DNA from: Apteryx mantelli
Lineage: Eukaryota; Chordata; Aves; Apterygiformes; Apterygidae
Length of the DNA: 64,000 nt
Direction of reading: 5' to 3'
Assembly: GCF_036417845.1 (NCBI RefSeq)
Contig: NC_089982.1
Coordinates: 62,013,684 to 62,077,683, forward strand
Within the stretch, counting starts at the first letter, position 1. Every line of letters begins with the position of its first letter. The notes beneath the pieces are model-generated. The model had not been told where the DNA came from and ran no database searches. It saw nothing but the letters and a program-made list of their open reading frames with translations. Below, piece by piece: positions 38,730 to 49,672 of the stretch. Both the position numbers and the translations under genes were made by a program.

Positions 38730-41285
38730 TGGAAATAAACCAATACACCCACACTACTCCCCCAGGACAAGTCCACCCTAAGGAAGCAGGCTGAATGCAC
38801 AACACCATACTTGCAATTGTGGCCAGAAAATTCTTCCAGAGATTTAAATTAAATGTTTAAGATGTACCTGCTTCAAATTAGAACAATTCTAATAAGCCTA
38901 CACTAATGAACAGTTTTGCAATATTTAACTATCACGTGTGTTTATAGGTAAGAAATTGGTAAGAACTTCCAAAGTAAGATAGCATGAATTGTTTTAAGTC
39001 TGCCATGGATTTATGTGTATGAACAAAGCTTGATGACTTATAGAAAAATATTACAACAGTATACTTTTTGAATACTGGAAATAAACCAGTTTAACTCCTA
39101 AAAAGTAAATGAAAGTATCTTCATAACTCTTCTTACAAAAGTCAAAGGTCTGATAAAACCAAACTGCAAAAATAAAGTGAAACAAAAAGAGCAGCTCAAT
39201 GAGATTTCCGGTTTATATTTAAAATATGGTTTTATTTTAGAAATATTTTGTAAGATGGTACTATTTGCTAAAAATTGTGGTAATTTTATAAATACATTAA
39301 GCATGTTTGAGAGCAAGTTGAGAATGAACTATATTATTTTTCTTTGAGTGGTTATCAAGTTTTTAACATTTCTGTTTTCATGATGTGTATTTTTAGATTT
39401 TAAAAAATGTTTACAATAAAATGCAACATTTCAGACCTCACATATAAGGATATGTAACTACTTGCTTTCAGGTTTCCAGAAACTTTCAATTTTTAGTTTA
39501 AATGTGCATAGATAAAGTGGCACACCAACTATTTTAGTCAGTTAAAAGGAAGAAAGAAAGAAAGAAGTTCTAAGTAAGCCATCATGCTCCCAGGTTTTTC
39601 TGTTTGTCATTTTTGTGGTTTTACAATTGGATTTTCTTCAGTTCAAGAGTTATTTCTTTTCTCCTTTTTCTCCAAGAACGTGTGTGAAAGACACTTGATA
39701 TGCATTTCACATGTCATGTTACACATTTGAGTGTTTCTTGAGAGGGCTCTAAATTACTCTGCAGGAGTTAGACTGACATTGAAAATAGAAAGTGTACTGC
39801 ACTGAGCAAAAGCGAAAAAATAGTTCTCAATCTTTGTCAGATGCAGTCATCTAAGAACAGTAGAGGAAAATCTTACTTTTATTGCTGTTCCACAGTACAG
39901 AAATTGAGCATTCCTTTAACATGCATTACTCTTAAGAGGTAGGTTTCTCTTCCCAGTTTGATAGTAAGTGGAAATAGATTTTCAAGAAAAGAAAATCAAT
40001 TGGTGTATGATGCTTGGTCCTGTGGGTCCAGATTGGAGGGTCAGATCCTTACCTTGTGGAATCTGGTATAGTTGCTACAAAGTCAGTATAAACCAGCTTT
40101 GGGTCTGGCATTTAAAATTTAGCTCAGAATGACACTTCCCCAAGACTGCAAATAAACTCATGAAACAATCTTCTCTGCATTTAAACAGAATGCTGCAAAT
40201 TGGTCGCTTGGACCCCATTCACTAGCAAGTAAGTGCATGCATGTACGTACATACACACTACTTCCAATAAAAAAAAACATGCCTACTAATCCAAAAACTC
40301 CCAATCTCTCTCTCTCTCCTAAATATTTGAGAAGAGGGCAATAGGGAAGGTAAACAGTCTTATCTGTTTCTATTACAGAGGAATGAAAAACAGTTGGGTT
40401 CTACTGTGCACACTGATTTCATAATGTACTTGTTTGAAAGCCCATCAATTGTTTAGTAAATACAATTAATTTCTGGAAAATTGAAGTACCAACTCTCGTT
40501 CCTGAGGTACCCCGAAGAAAGCAGTGGAAAGACAACAATATATTTATATTAAGTCTACTAAAAATAGGGCCTTTGTCTTTCACATATTGTATAAACTATT
40601 TTACATTAAAAGGTTTTTTTAATGTGGGTTAAAAGAATTTAAAATGCACGTAATCTGAAACTAAATAATTAACTGCAATCCGGTAGGCAAACATTCCACC
40701 CTCTCTTTTTTTTGCTCGCCTTCTCTCTCTTTCTGCTAACAAGCCACCCAGTTTTACTTTCTTGCCTCCTCCCATTCACTCCACCCTGTGGATCTCTGCC
40801 AAGGCAGTCCAACTTGTCCAAACAGGACATGGCTTTTGATAAGATTTTGCTCACACCCTGTACTTCAGAAAGACAAATGAAGCAATTGGTTTTTGTATGC
40901 AAACAAGGACAGGTGCAAGGTAAAGTCCAGGCAAAGTCCCTCAGTATTTTCAGAGCTGAAGTCCAGTGAAAACAGCAAGTCAGAAAAATATAAACTCTGC
41001 CCCTTAATAATTAAAGGAACTATTTCTTTAAAGATGATCCAATATGCAGCAAATGATCCCTTCCAAAAGGAATGTTTATCACCAGAATAGTTCATTTTCC
41101 TGTCCAGGTTGGAGACTTCTTGATATTAACTTCCTGGTATGGTATGGTGTGATAGATGTAAGTAAATGAAAGCTTAAAGGTACTTAATGTATTTTGACAA
41201 TAAGGTTTTGCAAAGATTATTCACTCTGGATGAAATGAGCCGAGCAGTTAAGAAGGGCCCCAGACTACACATCTGTAGTGCAGAA

Positions 41286-41355
41286 CAGCTGCAGAAGAGC
41301 AGCTGCAGAAGAGCAGCTGCAGAAGAGCAGCTGCAGAAGAGCAGCTGCAGAAGAG
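41286..41355 (+). repeat. 14-bp minisatellite, five exact copies, each with a CAGCTG E-box
   Basis: The unit CAGCTGCAGAAGAG repeats five times without a change, starting at 41286, 41300, 41314, 41328 and 41342. A degenerate continuation (CAACTGCAG...) follows. Each unit holds one CAGCTG E-box and an overlapping CTGCAG. The apparent ORF through it is a by-product of the repeat. Confidence 0.95.
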
Positions 41356-42639
41356 CAACTGCAGTGCAGCTACTGCAGGCTGTTCAGTGCACCTACCTTC
41401 AAGGTCCACCAACTCTGAAGACCTGTTATGAAAGGAAAGGGTGGGGTAGAGGGCCCGTCTTGACTGTGCACATCCAACAACTACAAATCCTCCCTCTAGC
41501 ACAGAGCTTTCATTAAACCCCTGGAAGAGCAGTCAGAGACCTGACACTATTGGGACAGGGGGGTGGCAACCATAACTTCTGCCCCTCTCCTCTCCTGCAC
41601 AAAACCATGCATGGAGCTTGCTTTCTCAATCCTTGTGCCTGGGGAAGCAAGGAATGTTGCCCTATGGTACAGTGAGGCTTGGCTTAGAAGCTTCCAAGTA
41701 GTGTTGTTATTGTTGGTATAATTACAAAATAACGTAATGACATCTGCTAAATTAGTGCTGCATGAGCGCCCTCCACAAAGACACTGCAGTGTTTGCAGCA
41801 TTGCCGGGATCTAGCAGCAAACGCAAGTCATGTGGCCAAAAGCGCTTTGGTCCAAGCCCTTTGAAACTTTGTTGTTCTGAAACTATTACTTCTTCTGTGA
41901 GCCTCAAGTCAAACTTCCCCTGATGTTAAGGAGAAGTGATAATATCAGAAGATTCCACTGATGAAATCCAAAGGGTGGGGAGGTTTTTTAGACCTGGGTG
42001 AGAAATCTTCTCCAATGCAACCTCGAAAGACAGTTAGACAGAGAAAAATGAGTTTCTGAGAACAGGACTCCCAGGAAGGGGTCAAAGACGTGTTTTCCAG
42101 AGCTAGCGACAAGATTTGTTTGCACTTACAGTACCAGTTGCTCATCAAGACCCGAGTCAGCAAGAAAGTTCCATGGACTTTAATGGGAAGTAAGCTAGTG
42201 CTTAACTGCACTGGGCCTGAAAATAGCAGCAGGCAAAGAAACTCAAGTTCAGCACAGCAGTTAGATTCAGTCAAAGAAAGCAAGAGCAGAGGAAGGAATG
42301 AAGGCCCAGACACAGTGCAGGGGGAATGAAACAGAGCAGCCCCCAAAGAACACTAGGGGGAAATTATTAAGAACTAGTACACCAAGAAAAAGTTTTCCTA
42401 CTCGGCAGCCTTTTCTGCTGGTTTATTCACTGGATTTCCACTGGGTAATAACTGTTGAAAATGTTAGGACATGGTGTAAAAAGAAAATGATACCAAGGCA
42501 ACATTTTTTCAGCTGAAAGTTTTAATTGTTAGGCATAAAGAAAAAGAATATTTGGATCAACAACAATATTTTGTTTAGATTTCACTGAGTTGTGTCACTT
42601 TAAAAAAAATCCAGAAATTCCAGAGAGTGCAATGTTGCA

Positions 42640-42700
42640 TTCTAGAGGAGTGGCTGGACCAGATGACCTCAAGAGGTCCACCCTACATTATTCTATGATT
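42640..42700 (+). mobile_element. CR1 LINE 3'-end fragment (about 60 bp)
   Basis: GGCTGGACCAGATGACCTC followed by AAGAGGTCC and ATTCTATGATT matches the CR1 3' tail with its ATTCTATG-type end. This is a heavily 5'-truncated copy in KLF3 intron 1. Confidence 0.7.
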
Positions 42701-45072
42701 AACATGCTTTTAAGTAAGAAGCTTCAGTTCTTTTAATCACAATTGTTAGGGTTTTTTTAATCCTTTACAGTTAAATGTTCCACTTCTATGTGACAAAATG
42801 TTTTTTTCTCCTTTCTGCATAGCAAGGAATCTCAGACTATTTATGTTTTTTATTGACCTGAAAATTTTTTACCTTTCTATTTTCAGAATTGCAAGCGAGC
42901 TGAAAAATCTGGTATTTTGCACAATTTGTGCATCCTAACTTTGCTGATGTCTCTTTGTTTGACCTAGAACTATTCTGACATAATCATTTATCAGCTGTGT
43001 AGCAGACTAATCAGTATTCAATGAAACTTAAGATAACACTTTTACAGACTCTTTGAAGCCACATGCCTGAAAATGGCTTTCTTGTATGCGAATTCTAGGC
43101 AAAAAGTCCTTCCAGTGCTCATAAAAAGTATCATTTCTACCAAGGAAAAATGGACCCCATGTAACCCCTGTTCAATCCTCCGTTCTACATTTACTGAACC
43201 TAAGGGGGAGAGAAAGAAAAGATCTTGAGGCACCACCATTAGACAATATTCTCCCTTATCAGGGCAGACTGCTGTCTGGTTTCCTGTCTCAAACTACTGC
43301 TTAGAAGGAGAAACAGTCTAGTAAGGAGAAAAGACCAGACTTTCGAAAACAAGTAAAGTATGTGGAATGGTATGATAATCTTTCCCTTCCAAACTGGACT
43401 TTGTTTTTTTGTTGTGTTTTTTTAAGAGGTTAATTTTGAAGATAATTTTAAAGGGAAAATACAAATCTTATTTATTACTACTAGAGAAGAATGACAGAAA
43501 ATACTGTTCTCTAACATGTAGGATTCTACTATTTGATCAAACATATGAGACAGATTTAACATTTTTAACAGAATGGGCAGAGGAAAAAATTTCAAATCCT
43601 AAAGTAAGTATACATTTATAAATAATAGCTTAAATGTTTAATTTGAATCAGAATTTGAATACAGGGCAGATGTCTGTGAACTTCTGTGCATCTAAGGAAA
43701 TGGAAAAAAAAAGGGAGGAGAATAGTTGGATAGTGTAGTGGGTACAAATGAGACTGTGATCAAAGCAGCCTAGACTCTTTAGGAAATTCTGTCCTGCCTT
43801 CATGTATAAAGTTTGTCAATAATACACTTGACTGCATGATGGGCAGACCACACAGTGGTTTTTTTTTTTTCCATTTTGATTCAGTTTAGTATTTAAAAGC
43901 CTGTTAGAGCTTTATTTTTCTATTTGGCTGATGTACACCTACACTATTTTACCTCAAGAGATATCCACTATGGCTACTAAAACCACAAAAGCAAGGCTCG
44001 GCATCAAGTGAATTCTTAATAGGGAAGGGTTAAATCTCTTCTGAAACCAGCTCTGCCAAACTTCATATTCTGGATTGGAAGCAACTAGCCTTGGAATGAA
44101 AACACAAAGCTTCAATGATGACAGAATAAAAGACCTTTAAAAGATCTCCTGTTAGCGGTGTTAACTAATATTAAAAAGTTGATTTACAAACCTGCTATGA
44201 TTTTAATCTTGGTCTGAGATTTTGTAAAACTTCTGGTTACAAAAAGGTGTGAGTCACAAAATTTTTTACGTTTAGTGATTTACTACATTTACTACAATTA
44301 CACACTAGTTTCCAATATTAAACTACAGTTAAGTGCAACACTTCTGTCATTGGAAAAAGATTAAATATGATTGAAATCCTGTGCAAATTAACAGCAGCAG
44401 AATTAAAAGATATTTACTCAGGCTCTACTGGGTAACCTCATGAACAGTACTCTAAAACTAACAGAAAAACAATCAAGTAAAATAACTGAGAGCAACAAAA
44501 ACAATCAACGAACAACTTACCAAAACTGTGTGGCCAGACACCACTTCTTATCTGGATTTCTGAAGGGGAAAGAAACAAGTTGATATAAGGATATGCACAT
44601 ATTCTTAACTTAGTAAAAACTATTCTTCATATATAATTAAGCACTGAAAGAGGAATTTTATGAAATACACATTTCTGATAAGTTCTATTATATTTTTTAA
44701 GAAGTAAGACACTTGCAGTGAGCACAAACAACTAACTTTTAGCATCCGAAAGAGCAGCTGCAAAAACAAGAAGGTTACTTAAAGAAATGAATGAAATAAA
44801 ACAGGAGTAGAATAAAAGATTGGAAGCATTTCTGTGTGTACAGAAAACATGCATATTCCAGCACACAAGTGACAGAGAGGAAGAAACAGTCCATCTTGCA
44901 CTTTCATCCATGGCCTGATTCAAAGCCCATTGAAGTTAATGCAACTCTTTCTCTTGATTTCAGCGAGCTTTCGCTCAGGTCCTTAGCTCTTCTTCAGTCA
45001 GACTCAGAGCAACAGAAAGATTTATGTTCTCTTTTTGAATTTCCTCTTGATGTTTCTCTATGTCTGCTTGTA

Positions 45073-45105
45073 GTGGGGGGGGGGAGGAGGGGGGGGAAGG
45101 AGAAG
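45073..45105 (+). repeat. G-rich tract with G-quadruplex potential
   Basis: Long G runs broken by single A residues give at least four G-tracts within about 30 bases on the plus strand, 200 bp from the edge of a CpG island. Such tracts often form G-quadruplexes in vitro; none has been shown here. Confidence 0.6.
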
Positions 45106-45289
45106 ACAAATATAAAAATAGGAGTAAAAAATGCATTTTTACTCCTTCAAAAATGCAACATATAAGCCAGCCATACCTATTTATCCCAAAGAAAAGTTAG
45201 GCAGCAGTGTCTCATTTTCCGTATTAAACCTGGAAGATTTCTGTACTAAACCTAGTTCAGATAATGCGAAAATACGTATTCCTTTCAAG

Positions 45290-45950
45290 AGCGGTCGCTC
45301 TAACCTGAACTGGAAGCAGGAGGTGCTCACGGCGGGGCGCGCAGGCCGGATGAGGACAGGCGCCAACGCTCTTAGGAAGGCGAAGCCGCGCCCGCGGCCC
45401 CGCGCCCGCTCGCGCTGCCTGCGCCGGGACAGCCCCATGTCCGCAGCGGGGCTATTCCAGACCGGCCGGCGCGCGAGCGAGAGCAGGCGCCGAGCCTTCC
45501 GGAGACCGGAGCACAGGTTTTCGGAAAAGGGAGCGCAGCTCCAGCTCATCCCCTACAAGCAGGCGGGAGCAGAGGGTGTGCGTTAAAGGTTAACTCCGGC
45601 ATCCCGCGGTGACATAACGGAGCCAGGCGAGCGGGCGGCCCTCCGGCGGGCGGGGCGGCCGAGGGCGCCGGGCCGCGCCGGCTCCCGACCCAGGCCGGGC
45701 GGGCTCCCGACCCAGCAGCGAGCAGCCCAGACAGGAAAGAGCAGCGCACATGCCACCAGGAATGCGTGACGCAAACCCCAGCCTTGAAACAAAGAACAGG
45801 AAACGGCTCTGCTGGCTGCGCCGGGGAGAGCGAGCTGCGCTCGGCGGCCCTCGCTGACCCGTATTCATGAGCAGCTGGAGCCTTCGAAACAACAACGCTG
45901 GGTGGAGGTGTTTGTTCACTGGGTGTGAAGAAAAACACTGTCCTCATGCA
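45290..45950 (-). promoter_or_regulatory. KLF3: Proximal CpG island, candidate alternative KLF3 promoter
   Basis: High GC and CpG density from about 45290 to 45860 within intron 1. At its upstream edge (KLF3 orientation) are two CACCC boxes on the minus strand, CCACCC at 45905-45900 and TCACACCC at 45928-45921. A TTGCGTCA (ATF-C/EBP type) site is at 45774-45767, and a donor-like GCC|GTGAGC has its exon end at 45331. Mouse Klf3 is known to have two promoters, 1a and 1b, with 1b activated by KLF1. Assigning this island to the second promoter is inference. Confidence 0.5.
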
Positions 45951-46568
45951 GGGGACCTGCCCTATTTACAAACAGGCTCCCTTAACAACACCAGGGAGCA
46001 TGAGATTTTCAGACACCACAGGTCATGATGATTAACTTCCCTGGACCGATTTATTTATTATTGGATTTGCAGAACGCCAGTAGCTAAACAGAGCTAAATC
46101 TCCATTACGTCCAACAGTCAGCTCGTAGGCTAAAGTAAGCACCTTTTTCATAAACCGAACTAGAGGGTCAGATCAAGGCAAGAATAATTTTTAAAACTAG
46201 GGGTTGCTGCACCGTATTTCACTACTTCTGTGCAGTACTGTTTAATAGCTGAGGACCAACATAACTCAGCGCACTTAACATTTTCCTAACGCATCACACA
46301 CACTTAGCAATTTAGCTTTTCTATATCTCTGTTTCGTATACACTGAACCTTTACCTCAGGACCTGATTTACTGTGGGTATAATGCTTTTATTTCTGAAGC
46401 ACCCCAAATACACAGCTCAATAAAAAGAAATCATCAAGCTGATGACATGAGGCAGAAAAAGGCATAACTTGCCTAGATGTCATATACTAGAATAACTTCA
46501 AAATTTCCTTTCCTTCAAATCTGTGGTTTCAATACTCTCTCTCCTCTTACATACTGTGAACTGTTTAT

Positions 46569-46613
46569 GCATATATATATAAAATATATATATATACACA
46601 CATATACACACAC
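46569..46613. repeat. TA/CA microsatellite
   Basis: ATATATAT runs followed by ACACAC units in the presumed KLF3 intron 1. It has no evident link to other features. Confidence 0.85.
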
Positions 46614-47121
46614 CATGGGTCAGACATCTAATATTATCCAACATGAGAATACACTATTGCAAATTATGTGGACTAGTATCACAGTAACATTAATAACTCC
46701 TGTAGAGTTTAACTTAATAACTGAAGTTCAAGAAGGCACACGAGATTACAACTGGCTAGTACAAAATCTACAGACGTGTGGGTGCGTGTTTTATGCTGAT
46801 AGTATCAGTTCCTTTATCAGTTACTTTCTTCATATTGAATATCTGGAAATATAAGTAATTTGGTGGTTGTATAACTCCTGTCTCTAGTATCTTAAAACCT
46901 TTGACTAATCTCACGCATATTTACATCATTATTTATCTAAAGACTTTTGCAGCTATTGCATAGGTTGAATCCTCACAGTACCTAAGGGCTGTCTTATAGC
47001 TCTATTACTCAGATGCAATTTTGTCCATTTTCTCATGGAAGGAAGAGACCACTTAACATCTTATTTCTCTGCCCTTGCCCTCAGTCTCCCTTGTGGTCTG
47101 TAACACATTACCCACTGCATT

Positions 47122-47140
47122 AAAAAAAAAGGGGGGGGGG
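47122..47140 (+). repeat. Adjoining poly-A and poly-G runs
   Basis: A run of nine A is followed directly by ten G. This homopolymer junction may be a sequencing or assembly weak spot. Confidence 0.8.
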
Positions 47141-48099
47141 CCTGCTTAGACAAAAATTAAAAAGGCCGCTCAAGTCAGTTTCAGATTTTCGTATTTTCAT
47201 AGTAGACAAAATATTATATCCCTAAAAATACAAGAGGAAAGTTAGTTTGAAGTAAATCTCTTCTGGGTCAGGCAGGATTATCAAATCCAGATGTGGTTCC
47301 TCTCATACAAGAAGTTCCTCATGCAATTACCAAAAAACCCATATCTTAAAGGTATTCTATGGAAAAAACATGAGTGAGCAGCCATTTAAACCTTTGTTTT
47401 CAACACAGGTAATGAGCATTTATGGATATTAGTTTAAATAAAGTCAAGTCCTCAAAGCTCTTCCATCAGCCATGCAAATTCAGCTTTTCATAACAATAAA
47501 ACGTTTGGAGTTGAACCTTACAAACAGGGACACTTCCTGAATTTTCAAAGGCTAGGAAGTAAATAAAACACAGCAGACAATGCAGGTACAGTAACTGAAT
47601 TATCAGGGGAGTACAAAAAGCAATTTTAATGTAATTTTTCATACAGCTCTTGAATGATCATTTGAGCTATTCTAGGAGAGGTATTTCTCCCAATCTGTGA
47701 TATCCCAGTGTGAGCTCTTGAGGATTAAGCCTTCCTTTTCCAGGGTTCCCCCTAGCTGTGCAAGACATACATCTGACAAAGATCCAAAGTAAATATTCCT
47801 ATTCCGATTTAGGCTTTAAAAAAAAAAGGCATTCAGAAAAGCAAGCTAATTATGGTCGTCATTTCTAATTCCATATTTAAGTGACAGTGCTATCCTAGAT
47901 ACTATGTGTTTTAACTCCATCTATATCATAGCTAAATGGAGCTAAAATTAGTTGACAATATGTGGGACAAATATATTTCTGAGAGCCAGTATCATCCTTA
48001 ACCGCAGTTAGAGTTAAACCAGGGATAGGGCACTACTGAACCGCTTAGGAGCTACTGTTGCAATACTTTTAAAGAAGCTAACTCCTGCAGTGATATTTC

Positions 48100-49620
48100 C
48101 CCGCGCAGCAGGCAAACGTTTCGCCCTCCGCCACAGCTGAAGGAGCTCATCACACTTTGCGGCACACTTTTGCCCGGCACTCTCCCCTAGGTAGGACCCG
48201 ACGGCACTTTTGTCTCTTAACCGAAGAGGAGCCTCTTGCGCCCGGAGCCCAGGACGGGGGCTGGGGCAGCGCAGCGCGCCCGCCCGCCCGCCCGCTCGGC
48301 GGCGCTGGGCCCGCCCCGACGGCGCGGTGCGGCGCGGCGGAGCGGAGCGGTGCGGGAGGGCGCCCCCTTCCCCGCCGAGGGCCCCCGGGGTGGCGGCCGC
48401 GGCGGCGCGGGCGCCGCAGGTGCGCGCACCCGGGCGCCAGCCGCCCGCTCCCCACCGCCGCCCCGCGCCGCAGCGCGGAGTTTCGCGGGAGCCCCGCACG
48501 GGCACCGCCGCCCCGCGCCGCGACCGCCCCGCCCCGGCCCCGACGTGAGTCGCCCCGCCGCGCCGCGGCTCCCCGCTGCCCCCCGCCCCTGCGGTCGCTC
48601 TCGGCGCCTGGAAACTTTTCCCTTTGGGCGCCGTCGCTCGGGAGCCCGGAGCGCCCCGTCCCGCACTTACACTCGCGGCGGGGCCCGGCCTCGGGGGGCG
48701 GCGGGGGGCGTCGCGGGGCGGCGGGGCCGGGGGCGGCGGCGAGGCGCGGGGCCGGCGCGTCCCAGGGCGCCGTGGCTGCGGCTGCTCGGCGGCGCCGGGT
48801 CTCTGCGCGAGGAGGAGCTGCCCGCCCGCCCTCCGCCCGCCTCTCCCCGGCCGCCTCCCCCCGGGCTCCTGGCACCGGGCCCCGCTGTCACATGACACCG
48901 GCGCCGCTCGCCCTGCCCGGCTCCGCGGCCGGCGGCGCGGCGCGGGGAGGGTCGCGGCCGGGCGCCTCCCCGCCCCGCGGTGGGGGCCGCGCCGAGGCGG
49001 GGCGCGCCCCGCCGCCCGCCCAGCCCCGCGGGCAGGCGGCCTCGCACAGGCACTAATTATCCCCAGCCGCCGCGGAGGGGAGCGGGGCGGAGGGGAGCGG
49101 CGCGGCGCGGCGGCGAGCCCGCTGACGAACCTGCCCGGCCGGCTCCTCCCCGCCCGTGTGCCGGGCAGAGGCGTGCGCCTGGCACCCGGCCCGCACCCCG
49201 GCCCCGGCCCCTCCCTGCGCACCCGCCCCGGCAACCTGCGGCGGCGGCAAAACAACGCCAACACCCAGCGCCCGGGGGGCAGGAAGGGAGGTGCTCGCTC
49301 TGGGGCGTGCTGCCGCCCGGCCGGCCGCGCCGGCGGGGGCCGGGGAAGGGCGCGGGGCGGCGCGGCGGCTCCCCCGGCCCGGCCCCGCTGCCCCGCCGCG
49401 CCGGGTCGGGCCGGGCCGGGCCGAGGCGAGGCGCGGCCCCGCGGCGCTGGCCGGGCGGGCCGGAGCGCGGCGGGCGTGGGGCAGAGGTGTCGGCCCGCCT
49501 CCGCCCCAGCTTGGCGGCTCGCCCGCTCCGGCTGGAGCGAGCGCTCCCTCCCTGAGGCCCCGTGCCGGGGTGGTTTTTATGGCTCTAATCAGTCCGAGAT
49601 GCCTAGGTGCTGCTGCGCGG
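48100..49620 (-). promoter_or_regulatory. KLF3: Large CpG island, main KLF3 promoter and noncoding first exon (inferred)
   Basis: About 1.5 kb of extreme GC and CpG density, the strongest island in the window and upstream of the KLF3 start-codon exon. A very good donor on the minus strand, GCGAGT|GTAAGT (exon end 48671, GT at 48670-48669), is the best candidate for the end of exon 1. About 215 bases upstream is a near-palindromic GTCACATGAC (48887-48896), a USF/TFE3-type site. G-rich runs at 48690-48740 could form quadruplexes. The many long ORFs in all frames are a composition effect. No transcript evidence is available, so the start site is not placed. Confidence 0.7.
48887..48896 (-). promoter_or_regulatory. 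USF/TFE3-type E-box in the KLF3 CpG island
   Basis: GTCACATGAC, a near-palindrome one base from the GTCACGTGAC motif of bHLH-zip factors, lies about 215 bases upstream of the candidate exon 1 donor. Motif-based only. Confidence 0.35.
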
Positions 49621-49672
49621 GGAGAGGCTCTTTGCTGGAGGGAAAGGGGCAGATGGGCAGAGGCGATCTCAA

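Larger units (their letters stand above)
37673..48670 (-). other. KLF3: KLF3 intron 1 (inferred), between noncoding first exon and start-codon exon
   Basis: About 11 kb if the distal CpG island holds exon 1. It contains a CTCF-like motif (38716), a 14-bp E-box minisatellite (41286-41355), a CR1 3' fragment (42640-42700), a G-rich tract (45073-45105) and a second CpG island (45290-45950) that may be an alternative promoter. TA and CA microsatellites lie at 46569-46613. Remaining sequence is plain AT-rich intron. Confidence 0.6.

Noticed and set aside
45131-45586. 151-codon ORF overlapping the proximal CpG island
   Set aside because: Arg-rich product from GC-rich DNA, with competing frames; no family match.
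48014-49264. 416-codon minus-strand ORF in the CpG island
   Set aside because: Arg/Pro/Ala-rich translation with equally long ORFs in other frames; a composition effect, and this strand is expected to carry a noncoding KLF3 exon here.
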